Source: an uncultured Bacteroidia bacterium (GTDB lineage Bacteria; Bacteroidota; Bacteroidia; Bacteroidales; Prolixibacteraceae). From it: a DNA stretch of 64,000 nt. Positions 17,002-26,078 of the stretch are shown here, one piece after another. The stretch lies in NCBI GenBank assembly GCA_903897145.1, contig CAIUAN010000040.1, forward strand, positions 124,001 through 188,000. Direction: 5' to 3'. Every line of letters begins with the position of its first letter. Position 1 is the first letter of the stretch. Under the pieces are notes generated by a model. The model searched no databases. It saw only the letters and a list, made by a program, of their open reading frames with translations, and was not told where the DNA came from. The position numbers were made by a program, and so were the translations under genes.

Positions 17002-18954
17002 CTATTCGGTAATTCCTTTCCAATGATCTGTTCGGAAAGATGAAGCAGGTAGATCGGCACTATTGTATAGGTTGGCATCATCCGGGTTATTTCCCCAGGC
17101 ATAACGCACCGCCACTGGGTTTTTAACCTCAGAAGAGCTAATCTGAAGTGTGTTAATACCCGTTAGCTTGCCAGTGGCCCAATGAAACTCATGGTCTTCT
17201 CCAGCCACAGCAAAACCTTTAACATAGCCATATTTATCTTTGACTTTTAATCCGCTTCCGATCTGATCGAAGGTTAGCGTTACCTTATTGCCCTCGATAT
17301 TCATTGTTTTATAAACAGGTCCAGAATAGACAAGGTCTTGTTGATAAGCCACCTTAAGTCCTGATAATGCCAATCGCATACCAACTGTCTGCTTATCGAT
17401 CGGATGAATATTTACGGCATCCCCAACATCAGTTATGACAGCCATTCCAGTATTTGGTAGAGCAAGTGTCATGCTTTGTGCTTCACGTAATTCAGCCCAT
17501 GTGCTTTCAGTTGGCACTGAGTCTGTTTTCATAAAGTTTGCTAGTTGAACAAATAAAAACGGGAATTCTCCTTGGTTCCAGTGTGCTCTCCAGTCTTTGA
17601 TCAGATTAGGGAAGACCCGCTGATATTGTTTTGCTCGCCCTGCATTGCTCTCTCCTTGGTACCAGATTGCCCCTTTAATAGCATATGGAATTAATGGGCT
17701 TAGCATCGCATTGTAAAGCAAGGTTGGGTAGGAGTTCGGACTTAATACGGTATTGAATTTTACTTGTCCTACTTTGTATTTCCAGTTGCCGCTTAGCGAT
17801 ATATTTTGATCGATGCACTCTAGCTTCAGTGCTGCTGAATCGCCATAAATGCCGCCCATGCCACCGATGTCTTCCACTTGGACCGTAATATTATTTTTTC
17901 CAGCTTTGAGCACTCCAGCAGAAATGGTGTAGACGCGCGAACGTTCTGCGATCAGTTTATTTGAACCGACAAGAGCTCCATTGACGAAAGTATTATCCGA
18001 GTCGTTGATTTTCGCTAACCGAAGTGTTGCAGGTTTTCCAGCCGCCTCTGCTGAGATGGTTACTTCTTTTCTAAACCAGATAATTCCATCAACTCCAGCT
18101 AATCCATTGTTTTCAATGTACCCAGGTAGTTTCATCGATTTCCAGTCTGAGTCATTTAGATTTTGGTCGGCCCAGATAGGCATTCCATGCTCCATGCCAA
18201 GATCTACTTTTGAGATAGCACCCACTCTATCGCGTACCTCTTGCTCGATTGTTTTTGCATAGTTGTCAAGATCGATTTTTTTTAATGCCGCCAATGAAGG
18301 GGCTAAATCTGGGTCTTTGGAAATTGTCTCTTCACTCATCCATGTTTCTGCAACGGTGCCACCCCATGAGGTGTTTATTAATCCAATGGGAACTTTTAAT
18401 TTTTCATAAAGAGCTCTGCCGAAGAAGTAGGCGACAGCAGAAAAACGGGGAGAGGTATTTGGTGAACAGGGTGTCCATTCTCCATCTTCTAATTTATCTT
18501 GTGGCGATTGCGTAATTCGTTTTTTTACGGTGAATAGTCGTATTTGTGGATAATCAGATGCAGCAACTTCAGCATCTCCATTTTTACTATTAACAAGGTA
18601 AAATTCCATGTTCGATTGACCAGAGCAAACCCAGACTTCTCCAATCATAACATTTTCGAATGTGGTAGTTGATTTACCTTTAATAATCAATTTATAAGGT
18701 CCACCATAGTTCATGGATGGCAGTTTAACCATCCATTTTCCAGCTTTATTGGCTTTTGTTGAGGCGCTAGATTTCTCAAGTGATACGGTGACTTTTTCTC
18801 CAGGAGATGCCCATCCCCAGACTGGAATCTCAACCCCTTTCTGAAGAACCATATTATTACTGAATAAAAGGGGAAGTTTTACCTGAGCTGAGAGACTGCC
18901 CGCAATAAGCAAAAGCAGCAACATTGTCCATTTTTTAGTTTTTAGTATTGTCAT
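17002..18954 (-). CDS. sialate O-acetylesterase-type carbohydrate esterase
   Basis: Exported 650-residue SGNH-type esterase (SASA/DUF303 family). After a signal peptide and an Ig-like segment come the nucleophile block EVWVCSGQSNMEF (S114), the block GLINTSWGGT (191-200), GAIWYQGESNAG (428-439) and the probable catalytic histidine in VNIHPIDK (H517). A beta-sandwich of about 100 residues (roughly 285-385) is inserted within the catalytic domain, an arrangement seen in multidomain acetylesterases. It probably removes acetyl groups from glycans in the periplasm or outside the cell. It seems to be its own transcript, with 202 bp upstream that hold shared candidate regulatory sites. Confidence 0.88.
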   Translation of the reverse strand: MTILKTKKWTMLLLLLIAGSLSAQVKLPLLFSNNMVLQKGVEIPVWGWASPGEKVTVSLEKSSASTKANKAGKWMVKLPSMNYGGPYKLIIKGKSTTTFENVMIGEVWVCSGQSNMEFYLVNSKNGDAEVAASDYPQIRLFTVKKRITQSPQDKLEDGEWTPCSPNTSPRFSAVAYFFGRALYEKLKVPIGLINTSWGGTVAETWMSEETISKDPDLAPSLAALKKIDLDNYAKTIEQEVRDRVGAISKVDLGMEHGMPIWADQNLNDSDWKSMKLPGYIENNGLAGVDGIIWFRKEVTISAEAAGKPATLRLAKINDSDNTFVNGALVGSNKLIAERSRVYTISAGVLKAGKNNITVQVEDIGGMGGIYGDSAALKLECIDQNISLSGNWKYKVGQVKFNTVLSPNSYPTLLYNAMLSPLIPYAIKGAIWYQGESNAGRAKQYQRVFPNLIKDWRAHWNQGEFPFLFVQLANFMKTDSVPTESTWAELREAQSMTLALPNTGMAVITDVGDAVNIHPIDKQTVGMRLALSGLKVAYQQDLVYSGPVYKTMNIEGNKVTLTFDQIGSGLKVKDKYGYVKGFAVAGEDHEFHWATGKLTGINTLQISSSEVKNPVAVRYAWGNNPDDANLYNSADLPASSFRTDHWKGITE

Positions 18955-19036
18955 GATTGATTTAATTTAAGTAAATCTGAAATTTTAAGATAAGTAAAAA
19001 AATAGTTTATATAATTTTTAAAAATAAACCTTAGCA

Positions 19037-19062
19037 GGCACATTAGGATGATTATTGCAATA
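19037..19062. promoter_or_regulatory. candidate operator: TGTGC element plus palindrome
   Basis: GGCACATTAG (19037-19046; CTAATGTGCC in the direction of transcription) lies 83-92 bp before the esterase start. It is followed by the 10-bp palindrome TATTGCAATA (19053-19062). The same 10-mer occurs 89-98 bp before the GH36 gene, and GCACAT lies 82-87 bp before the MFS gene. A regulatory role is inferred. Confidence 0.35.
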
Positions 19063-19110
19063 TGGCAAAAACTGCACTAATTATTTTTGGTATTTTTTCA
19101 TTTCCTGATT

Positions 19111-19122
19111 ATGACGAATCAT
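19111..19122. promoter_or_regulatory. candidate operator shared with the sugar operon promoter
   Basis: ATGACGAATCAT is the exact reverse complement of ATGATTCGTCAT at 35126-35137. Its ATGA/TCAT arms suggest a dimeric regulator site. It lies 157-168 bp before the esterase start, about 35 bp beyond the end of the GH95-like gene. Confidence 0.35.
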
Positions 19123-19128
19123 TAGTTT

Positions 19129-19146
19129 CTATTGTGACCTATTGTG
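19129..19146. repeat. solo CTATTGTG doublet
   Basis: CTATTGTG occurs at 19129-19136 and 19139-19146, separated by AC. It is the reverse complement of the CACAATAG units at 61405-61547, with similar unit spacing, and lies just past the 3' end of the GH95-like gene. Confidence 0.5.
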
Positions 19147-19156
19147 CCAATTTTGA

Positions 19157-21841
19157 TTAATACATCCTTGGTATGCCGAGTTGAGTTTTTCCTGAAGAGT
19201 GATATTTGACCTTCTCATTTTCGATTGGTTTTTCCCCGACGATCGTCCACGAGTTCCGGTTTTTCCCTTCTGGAACAATTGTAATCACTTCATTAATTTT
19301 TGTGCTGATAACTGAAATCGGCCCTTTCAGCATTTGGCTAGATCTCTTTAAACTGGATTGCGCCACTCCGGTCTTCCAAGGCAATGCTAGATTGCACTTG
19401 TTCCCATAAAGACTCTTAATGCTAATCCATTGCACTTGTCCCGATTGAATCTCTGAAGAGACGATGAAACCTCCTTGTGCATGAAGGGTAAATCGACCTG
19501 ATTTATTGGCTGGGAAAGCCGGAAAAACACGCACGATATCGTTATAGCTTTGAAGGAGTGATTCATTCATAGCCGTTGTCAGCACCGAGGTGGCCTCCAT
19601 CGACATATGTCGGAATGGCCACATGGGTAGTGGGAACTTCTCATCTTTAACTTTTGAGTTTACATCCACAACTAGATTGGTTCGAAAGAACCATTCTGCA
19701 TCTTTATTGACCTCTACTTCGAGGCCCCAATGACCCCAGCCGTTGAGGTAAATTTGCCATCTGCTTGGGAATCGCTCTAGATCGATAGCGAGTTCTTTCG
19801 CCATCCCAAGTCGCGCCATGACAATGGGTACTGGGTCCCACCCTGTTATCTCAGCGCCATATAATAGGGTGGTGGCTTTGGCATGGTCAAATCGTTGATC
19901 ACCCGTGTTTGCTAGTCCAATAACACCAGAAGGAAAGACGGGTGAGGAGGGGACAGAAGGGAAGATGCCATCTAAAAGTTTCAATCCATTATTCGGATAG
20001 TTGCGGTCTTTAATGGTATCGCTCTTGCCAAGTAGATTATAGGTGACGAGCATTTGCTGCTCTTTAATACCCCATCCTGCCGCAAAAATCTCATTGGTTG
20101 GTGAGTTTTCACCTCTGAAAAATCCGCGTTTTAGTTTGTATCCGTCAGCCGTTTTTCCGATGGTCTCCTCGTCGTATTTAAGTATGGGCAGCGGGGCCAA
20201 ATGGTTCAGGATATCTCTCCATCTTACAGATTCTGGAACCGTAGAACCTGCAACTTTCATCGCATCTAAGGCCGCAGTAAAAAGCGCTTGGGCGTATACA
20301 AGTTCGGTAAGTCCATCCTTTAGTTTTATCCATCCTTCATAACCACTCCCTTCCTTGGCATGGTACTGTCCATCGGCTTCTTTGACTAAGATAGACTCAT
20401 AAAACCTCGCTGCTTCAAGGATAAATGGGAGTGCCTTTTCTTGAAGAAATTTCTTGTCGTTGGTAAACTTATATTGTCGCCAGAAATCGAGCGCAATTTC
20501 GGCAATTGGAGTATGGTTAATCTTCTCTCCTGACGAGTTGTACCCTCGTCGTTCCGTTACATCGGAGACAAATGCACCGTTGGCATTGAATAGTTTCTTG
20601 GCATCTTTTTTTGCTTCGGGAAGCGAGTTGAATCTAAAATCAAGATAGGGCGTTACGAGTTCATGAAATCCTGCAGCGTTTAATGGCCAGCTTATCTGTT
20701 GCTGGTTCCAGTGGAAATAAAAATTCCAGTTTTGGACATCGCGACTCCAGCTCCAAATACCATTGTTAAATCGACCAGGATAGTTTCCCCCTTGGGAGGC
20801 ATTGGCATAAAACATAGTGAGATACCATAAACTATTTAGGTAGTCATCGCCATAGTCCATCAGCGAGCGGTTCCAAATTTCTTTCCAGGCTCCTGCATTG
20901 GCTTGCCTAAATGCTTCTAGGCCTAAGTCATTGATGGCTTGCCTATTTTTCCTAAGTATTTCAGTGGGATCACCTTTCGTTGGAGAGGTCACACTAAACG
21001 CTAATTGTGCATCTTTTTGCTGTTTTCCAGCTAATTGTATGGTTGCTGCATGAGAATGGTCACGTGAGTAGGTAACTGTTGATCCATTGTTTTTAAGCAC
21101 GCTCCCGCCAATTCCAAAGGTGCCGGAAGATAATTTTTGGGTAATGGAAACACCATTTTTATCGGCGAATGATTCGGTTCCTGTTGTTCCAATGGTGGCA
21201 TCCCGATTAATCTGATGGTACCAATGTGAAAAGGTTCGAGATCCAAATCGCTCAACGGTAATGTCGACAGGGACATTTTCTTTTAGGTCACTCTTTAGCT
21301 CATAAAGTAGTGTCCCTGTTTTGTGGTCCACAAATGCCTTGAGTCCAACTTGGCCAAACGGACTGGAGCCTTCAAGAGATAAGGAGCCATCGGCAAGATT
21401 TAGTTTGGCTTTAAAACTTGAGATGTATAGCGTGTTAAAGACTGGATATTTAAAATCAATAATTATCCGACAGGCATGGCGTTGCGTGGTACTTACATCT
21501 TCTTCCTTTCCATCCCAGTTATGAAAGGGTCCAAAGGCCGCATCATCCCAGAGATCGCTCTTATTGATCACGGCAATAATTTTGGAATCTTCGCACCAAA
21601 ACAGAGCCCCTATCTCACCGTTTCCTAGGGGAATTCCTTGCATTGGATCAATCGGAGGAGAGAGGTAGACTAGGTCATATTGTGAGACTCGACCTGGCCA
21701 TGCGATATCCCAAGTGGCTGTTTTAGGATTAAAGGCCGATGTCGTTGGACTTTCAGTTGTTTTGCCAAAAGAACTAATCGCTGAAAAGATCAAAAGACTT
21801 CCAAGCAGAAAAGAATAATTATAGGAGAATATTCGTTTCAT
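19157..21841 (-). CDS. GH95-like glycoside hydrolase
   Basis: Exported 894-residue protein. An N-terminal beta-sandwich contains PLGNGEIGAL (71-80), which matches the GH95 signature around the first domain. An (alpha/alpha)6 barrel then spans about residues 330-750, and the C-terminal beta-domain contains RVFPAFP and TLHAQGGFIVSSEIQSGQVQ, which resemble GH95 C-termini. GH95 enzymes are inverting alpha-L-fucosidases or alpha-L-galactosidases. The catalytic Glu cannot be assigned with confidence by eye, so activity is open. Last gene of a three-gene unit, 3 bp after the propeller gene. Confidence 0.75.
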   Translation of the reverse strand: MKRIFSYNYSFLLGSLLIFSAISSFGKTTESPTTSAFNPKTATWDIAWPGRVSQYDLVYLSPPIDPMQGIPLGNGEIGALFWCEDSKIIAVINKSDLWDDAAFGPFHNWDGKEEDVSTTQRHACRIIIDFKYPVFNTLYISSFKAKLNLADGSLSLEGSSPFGQVGLKAFVDHKTGTLLYELKSDLKENVPVDITVERFGSRTFSHWYHQINRDATIGTTGTESFADKNGVSITQKLSSGTFGIGGSVLKNNGSTVTYSRDHSHAATIQLAGKQQKDAQLAFSVTSPTKGDPTEILRKNRQAINDLGLEAFRQANAGAWKEIWNRSLMDYGDDYLNSLWYLTMFYANASQGGNYPGRFNNGIWSWSRDVQNWNFYFHWNQQQISWPLNAAGFHELVTPYLDFRFNSLPEAKKDAKKLFNANGAFVSDVTERRGYNSSGEKINHTPIAEIALDFWRQYKFTNDKKFLQEKALPFILEAARFYESILVKEADGQYHAKEGSGYEGWIKLKDGLTELVYAQALFTAALDAMKVAGSTVPESVRWRDILNHLAPLPILKYDEETIGKTADGYKLKRGFFRGENSPTNEIFAAGWGIKEQQMLVTYNLLGKSDTIKDRNYPNNGLKLLDGIFPSVPSSPVFPSGVIGLANTGDQRFDHAKATTLLYGAEITGWDPVPIVMARLGMAKELAIDLERFPSRWQIYLNGWGHWGLEVEVNKDAEWFFRTNLVVDVNSKVKDEKFPLPMWPFRHMSMEATSVLTTAMNESLLQSYNDIVRVFPAFPANKSGRFTLHAQGGFIVSSEIQSGQVQWISIKSLYGNKCNLALPWKTGVAQSSLKRSSQMLKGPISVISTKINEVITIVPEGKNRNSWTIVGEKPIENEKVKYHSSGKTQLGIPRMY

Positions 21842-21844
21842 CCT

Positions 21845-22798
21845 TTATTGCGGTTTGGTAGTTGTTTTTAAGAATTTCTTCCCTTCTGGAAAATGTCCTT
21901 CAAAAAAGGATTTTTCTGATCCGTTGAATTGCGCTACTCGAACCGTGCTCCATGTCTCCTGATCGCCAGTGGCGTAATACAGATATGTTTTTCCTTCGTA
22001 CTCTAAAAGATCAGTGTCTGAATTATTTTTCCCTTCGCCGGCAGCAGCTTCTAAGATCGGATTATAGGGGCTATATTCCCAGGTATCTAAGTCTTTCGAC
22101 CGGATCAGGAATGAATTCCATCCATCATGACCTTTAAATGGCTCATGTACATAAATTACGTAATAGTAAGGTTTGATATAGCGTATCACTGGACAGGATG
22201 AGTATTCGTGCTTCAAACCAGTAAAGACAAGATTTGGAATTTTTTCCCATTTGGCCAGATTGGTGGATCGCGCAAACTTAAAACAAAACTGCACTGGTTT
22301 ATCCGATTCGTATGCCATTAAATACCCTTTTTCATCCTTGCAAACCGATGAATTAAACAGATGCTCATTCCCTTCAGGCAGGATCACTTTTTCGGTTTTC
22401 CAAGTTTTTAAGTCTGCTGAGGTAATCCTGTCGATACCGGTGGAGTTCATCTTATGTCCAAAGTCCGTAAAGTCAAGTGCAAAAACATTTAGTTCATTGT
22501 CATTAAGATAAGCCGAGACAAACGAATGCCCTTGTCCGAAGCGGGCAACTTCCTGACCGGTCTGCATATCGTCAATATACAAATAGGCGTCTTTACCTTT
22601 GGCTTCGGCTCCTCCAGGCCGATAGTTGGAAACTAATAAAAGTTGATGGCCCCAAAGAATGGGAGTATTTTCCATAGGTGTCCGCCCGTTTTGGGAAAAG
22701 GCAAATGGGAGCTTTGTTAAGACCGGTTTTTGAGCATCCGCAGATATCCAAAAAAATAAAAGCGCTGTCAGTAAAATTGGGATTGCCAATGTTTTCAT
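21845..22798 (-). CDS. secreted five-bladed beta-propeller, GH43/GH32-like
   Basis: Exported 317-residue protein with a signal peptide (ends ISADAQ). The rest shows repeated strands and segments typical of five-bladed propeller glycosidases: SADLKTWKTEK, ARSTNLAKWEKIP, IRSKDLDTWEYSPYNP and YEGKTYLYYATGD. Such SxDLxxW repeats are common in GH43, GH32 and GH117-like proteins. Family and substrate cannot be fixed without a profile search. It is encoded between the GH36 and GH95-like genes with gaps of 19 and 3 bp, so the three are probably one transcript acting on the same glycan. Confidence 0.75.
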   Translation of the reverse strand: MKTLAIPILLTALLFFWISADAQKPVLTKLPFAFSQNGRTPMENTPILWGHQLLLVSNYRPGGAEAKGKDAYLYIDDMQTGQEVARFGQGHSFVSAYLNDNELNVFALDFTDFGHKMNSTGIDRITSADLKTWKTEKVILPEGNEHLFNSSVCKDEKGYLMAYESDKPVQFCFKFARSTNLAKWEKIPNLVFTGLKHEYSSCPVIRYIKPYYYVIYVHEPFKGHDGWNSFLIRSKDLDTWEYSPYNPILEAAAGEGKNNSDTDLLEYEGKTYLYYATGDQETWSTVRVAQFNGSEKSFFEGHFPEGKKFLKTTTKPQ

Positions 22799-22817
22799 CC
22801 TATCTTGTTCTTAGATT

Positions 22818-24875
22818 TTATAACGTTGTTTTTTGATACCGAATCAAAAGAGAGCTTTGTTTGTCTTTTAAGATAAGTGAATAGCCACTCATCAGTTGAG
22901 CACCAGTAAGCGTATTTTTTTCTTTTGTATCGACATTTACTAATTCATAGTTTAGAGCTGATTCGAGTCCGCGAAGCTTCACCGTTATCGATTCTGCCTC
23001 GCAATTTTTTCGCCGGAAGGCCATCATTATTCCATCCCCACTCTCTGGACGGTTTTGTTGATAGGCTAACCAAACTGAATCTTTGGTCATGTTCTCCGTC
23101 GTTGTCAGTGGATAATAGTCACCATAATAATATGGCCTTAGATCCTTAAAAGTTTTCAAAAAACTCTGAAGTTCTGGTATCGTATGAGCTCTACTATTTA
23201 AATCTAGATTGATGGCCATTGAGGTACTCATATTCGACCTAAAATGATACGGTGTTAAGGTAAAATTTCCTGTCCCATGCATCGGAAGATAGAAATTCAA
23301 TCCGTAGGTATGGCATTGTGATCCATCAGGCTCTCCATAATTATAGTCGGTACGCCATAACGGAGAACTGCGCGAAATAGTCTCTAAGTCAAGACGGCGG
23401 CCTCCGCTGGAGCAATTGTCAATCAGTAGATTAGGAAATCGCTCTAGCAAGGTATCCCAAAAGGCATAAAGTCCTTCGATATGTCTGATCTCCGAAATGC
23501 CAATTCGATCAGGTTTATCATTGGCTTTCCAATAAGGCATAGGATCAAAATTAAAATCCTGCCTGTAATAATCTAGACCCTCTTTTTTTATAAAGTTGGA
23601 GATATAGTCAGTCAGCCAAACCCGTGCTTCTGGATTTCCCAGGTTAAATAAGAAGTTCCCATTTTTAGGGATCTTGATGAGCCAATCGGGATTTTGATTC
23701 GCAAATAATGTATTTTTTGTGACCCGTTCTGGTTCAAACCAGAGCATAAATTTAGCTCCTACCTTGTGTGCGGCATCGGTGACGGGCTTAAAGCCACTTG
23801 GAAAATTATCTGGATTAGGAGACCAGTTGCCCACATTAGGCCAGCTTCCATTGCAAGGATACCATCCGGCATCTAACCAAAAGACTTCAGGTACTAACTC
23901 AAATTGTTTGTGCCTATTTATCATTGCAACAGAGAATGACTCGGTAGAACAGGTATGTTCGTTGCATGGTGGTGGACCCTCACGAGCTAAAAAGGCGGAG
24001 AAGGGTAACTCGACATGCTTCCCATTGATTTTCCGCGTGTGGTGTACGAGCACGAATTGTCGAAACTGATTGTGCCCAACCATTCTGTCGGCACCACTCC
24101 AAAATAGCAGACAGATCTTAGGTGTTCGTATCTCCTCGTGTGCCAGTAGCGTAAGTTTCGTCCGCTCCATCCCGGATGTTAGTTTAACCGATTTATCGTC
24201 TAGCTGCTTTAACTCGGCAATCCATTTACCCGTCCAGCCAATGGCAATCATTACGCCATTCTGGTCGGGCATCTCTAGATTGAAAAACGGGAATGCCGTA
24301 TGGTCAGAAGAGCGACCACCAGCCGGCGTCATAACAAGATTTTTCTGGATCGACAGAGTCTCGTCAATCGGCTGAAAATCGGTGATTGCAGCATTGCTTC
24401 CATTGGCATGATGCACAATAAATGGACCTTTTTGTTTTGCATTAAATTGATGATCTACAGCAGAGACGTGCTCCAATATTGGACTATTTTCAGATGACTT
24501 ATTGGTGAATTTCAATACCCATTCAACGGCATGAAAGTCCGTAAACCCTGTCACTGTGCAGGTTACTTCTAAGCTAGTCTTAGGATCGGAATAGGTTATT
24601 AGCCGCCCAATTGTATTGGAATCAAGTGTCTTAATTGGCTCCGAACGATAACCCCAAGATTTTATAAACTTGTTCGAGTTAACACCTCCAAAGTCAAAGG
24701 AGAACGGGGGAATCTTCCCTTTGCCAAAGTTCTGTTCAATCCATTTGCCAATATCTTGACCCTTCATGACAGGTGTTTGCTTGGCATGGACCGATGATCC
24801 ACTAAGGGTTAAAAAGAGAGAAAGAAAAATTGAGAGCACTAGATTAAGTCTGAAAATTCCAATATTATTTTTCAT
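22818..24875 (-). CDS. GH36-type alpha-galactosidase, secreted
   Basis: Exported 685-residue clan GH-D enzyme. An N-terminal beta-supersandwich is followed by a TIM barrel with VFWLDAGWY (331-339), LWFEPERV (378-385), the nucleophile region DYYRQDFNFDP (D440), the family signature NCSSGGRRLD (487-496) and a probable acid/base in WRTDYN (D510). These fit retaining alpha-galactosidases of GH36. The nucleophile motif is RQD and not the usual K-x-D, a modest deviation that could affect specificity. First gene of the GH36-propeller-GH95 unit. Confidence 0.87.
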   Translation of the reverse strand: MKNNIGIFRLNLVLSIFLSLFLTLSGSSVHAKQTPVMKGQDIGKWIEQNFGKGKIPPFSFDFGGVNSNKFIKSWGYRSEPIKTLDSNTIGRLITYSDPKTSLEVTCTVTGFTDFHAVEWVLKFTNKSSENSPILEHVSAVDHQFNAKQKGPFIVHHANGSNAAITDFQPIDETLSIQKNLVMTPAGGRSSDHTAFPFFNLEMPDQNGVMIAIGWTGKWIAELKQLDDKSVKLTSGMERTKLTLLAHEEIRTPKICLLFWSGADRMVGHNQFRQFVLVHHTRKINGKHVELPFSAFLAREGPPPCNEHTCSTESFSVAMINRHKQFELVPEVFWLDAGWYPCNGSWPNVGNWSPNPDNFPSGFKPVTDAAHKVGAKFMLWFEPERVTKNTLFANQNPDWLIKIPKNGNFLFNLGNPEARVWLTDYISNFIKKEGLDYYRQDFNFDPMPYWKANDKPDRIGISEIRHIEGLYAFWDTLLERFPNLLIDNCSSGGRRLDLETISRSSPLWRTDYNYGEPDGSQCHTYGLNFYLPMHGTGNFTLTPYHFRSNMSTSMAINLDLNSRAHTIPELQSFLKTFKDLRPYYYGDYYPLTTTENMTKDSVWLAYQQNRPESGDGIMMAFRRKNCEAESITVKLRGLESALNYELVNVDTKEKNTLTGAQLMSGYSLILKDKQSSLLIRYQKTTL

Positions 24876-24963
24876 AACTGTCCGTTAATTTTGATTGACT
24901 TGTGTTCGTATAAGTTGTTTTCAATAGTTAGTCTAGAAGCTAAAATGTGATTTATTTAGCTTG

Positions 24964-24973
24964 GGCACATTAG
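24964..24973. promoter_or_regulatory. candidate operator, TGTGC element before the GH36 gene
   Basis: GGCACATTAG is identical to the 10-mer at 19037-19046. It lies 89-98 bp before the GH36 start and is also preceded by a TTAGC on the plus strand. No good -7 box was found between it and the gene. Confidence 0.35.
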
Positions 24974-25021
24974 ATTTGACTGATCCCAAAGGATCGGCCA
25001 ATAATCAATTCTATAATAGAG

Positions 25022-25057
25022 CTATACCTTATGATCGAGGAGGATCATAAGGTATAG
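25022..25057 (-). terminator. terminator of the nine-gene sugar operon
   Basis: CTATACCTTATGATC (25022-25036) and GATCATAAGGTATAG (25043-25057) are perfect 15-bp arms around a 6-bp loop. It sits 60 bp after the stop of the NagB-like gene. There is no long U-run, but the stem is strong and the position fits the end of the operon that begins at 35010. Confidence 0.65.
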
Positions 25058-25116
25058 GAGTTAGTTTAGGTGTGAAAAACGACCGGTTTATTGGTCAAGC
25101 ATTGGTTCTAATCAGT

Positions 25117-26049
25117 TTAGTGCATCTCTGTTTCGCAAGCTCCAATGCCGCCCACGAAATAGTTGAATTGTACATTAGGATGATCGGCTAATAGCGACAT
25201 CGGAACAGAGCTGTCTCTAATTTTCTTGCTGATCATCAGTGCTGTTAGTCTTTGTCCAAAAGGGTTGTCGTGAGCTCCAGCTTGCCAGATCGATACTTTC
25301 TCTGCTTTCCAGGTCTGCACGGGTCCAACAGTTAAGGCTTGTCTTGGAATCCCGGTAACCACACCTCCCGCACTTGTCCGTGCGTTTTGCATGCAGGTAA
25401 TTGGATGCAAATCCACTACACGAGTAGTCAGCTTGCCAAATTCTTCCGGTGTTGGAGGAGCATCTTTATAGATCCCTTCGCGTTTTACTGGGTCATTAAA
25501 TGCCCAATGTTTGGTATCTCCTTGTCCGCCTTGCATCACTGCACAGCGAATGCCACTATCCCAGCTATTGATATATTTGCTGGTCTCGGCTTTCGGGAAA
25601 TGCATATTAGCATCTGGCATTCGATATCGAGGATCGATTTTATTAAAACACAACTCTCTGTCGGCTCGTTCGAAAGATAATGGATGACTAGCATCTAACT
25701 CTTTGCCATCGACATACCACTCATCCATACCCCAGAAATGGGCATTCGAAAGATCAAGCTGTAATTCATTAACCATTCGAGCGACTAAAGGTAACTGTTC
25801 TGTAGGGCCAATTGGACCACATATCCCAATGGGATTGCTGGCTGTAGCTTGTTTCCAAGCGGTGATATATTCAAGCGCTTCGGCAAGGTAAAAATCTTCT
25901 AAGGTATCGTAGAAAACCACTTTAAACCCTGGTCTTGAAAGCTGTAAGATATCTTTGGGTGTGAGCTTGGCGGCATCTCTCAATAAATCATCCTCAAGAG
26001 TGGTGAAATCCCACCAGTCGGGCGCTAACATGCTTAATTTTCTGGCCAT
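25117..26049 (-). CDS. NagB-like (glucosamine-6-phosphate deaminase/isomerase family) protein
   Basis: Cytosolic 310-residue protein of the NagB/6-phosphogluconolactonase fold. Recognisable blocks are the MDEWY segment (108-112, counterpart of LDEY), [14 protein letters not shown] (174-187, counterpart of GxGxDGHIAFNEP) and [20 protein letters not shown]. The catalytic loop has D-T-K-H where NagB has D-G-H, a one-residue insertion, and a W after the His. It may therefore act on a different sugar phosphate or reaction. It is 29 bp downstream of a PIG-L deacetylase gene. Bacteroidota can carry these two activities as a fusion, so the pair makes sense for amino-sugar use. Confidence 0.75.
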   Translation of the reverse strand: MARKLSMLAPDWWDFTTLEDDLLRDAAKLTPKDILQLSRPGFKVVFYDTLEDFYLAEALEYITAWKQATASNPIGICGPIGPTEQLPLVARMVNELQLDLSNAHFWGMDEWYVDGKELDASHPLSFERADRELCFNKIDPRYRMPDANMHFPKAETSKYINSWDSGIRCAVMQGGQGDTKHWAFNDPVKREGIYKDAPPTPEEFGKLTTRVVDLHPITCMQNARTSAGGVVTGIPRQALTVGPVQTWKAEKVSIWQAGAHDNPFGQRLTALMISKKIRDSSVPMSLLADHPNVQFNYFVGGIGACETEMH

Positions 26050-26078
26050 ACGAATTAAATTTTAATGGTGTAATTAGT

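Noticed and set aside
25022-25057. Operator for the GH36 operon
   Set aside because: The perfect 15-bp stem lies 60 bp after the NagB-like stop, which fits a terminator better; GH36 begins beyond it in the opposite direction of travel along the map.
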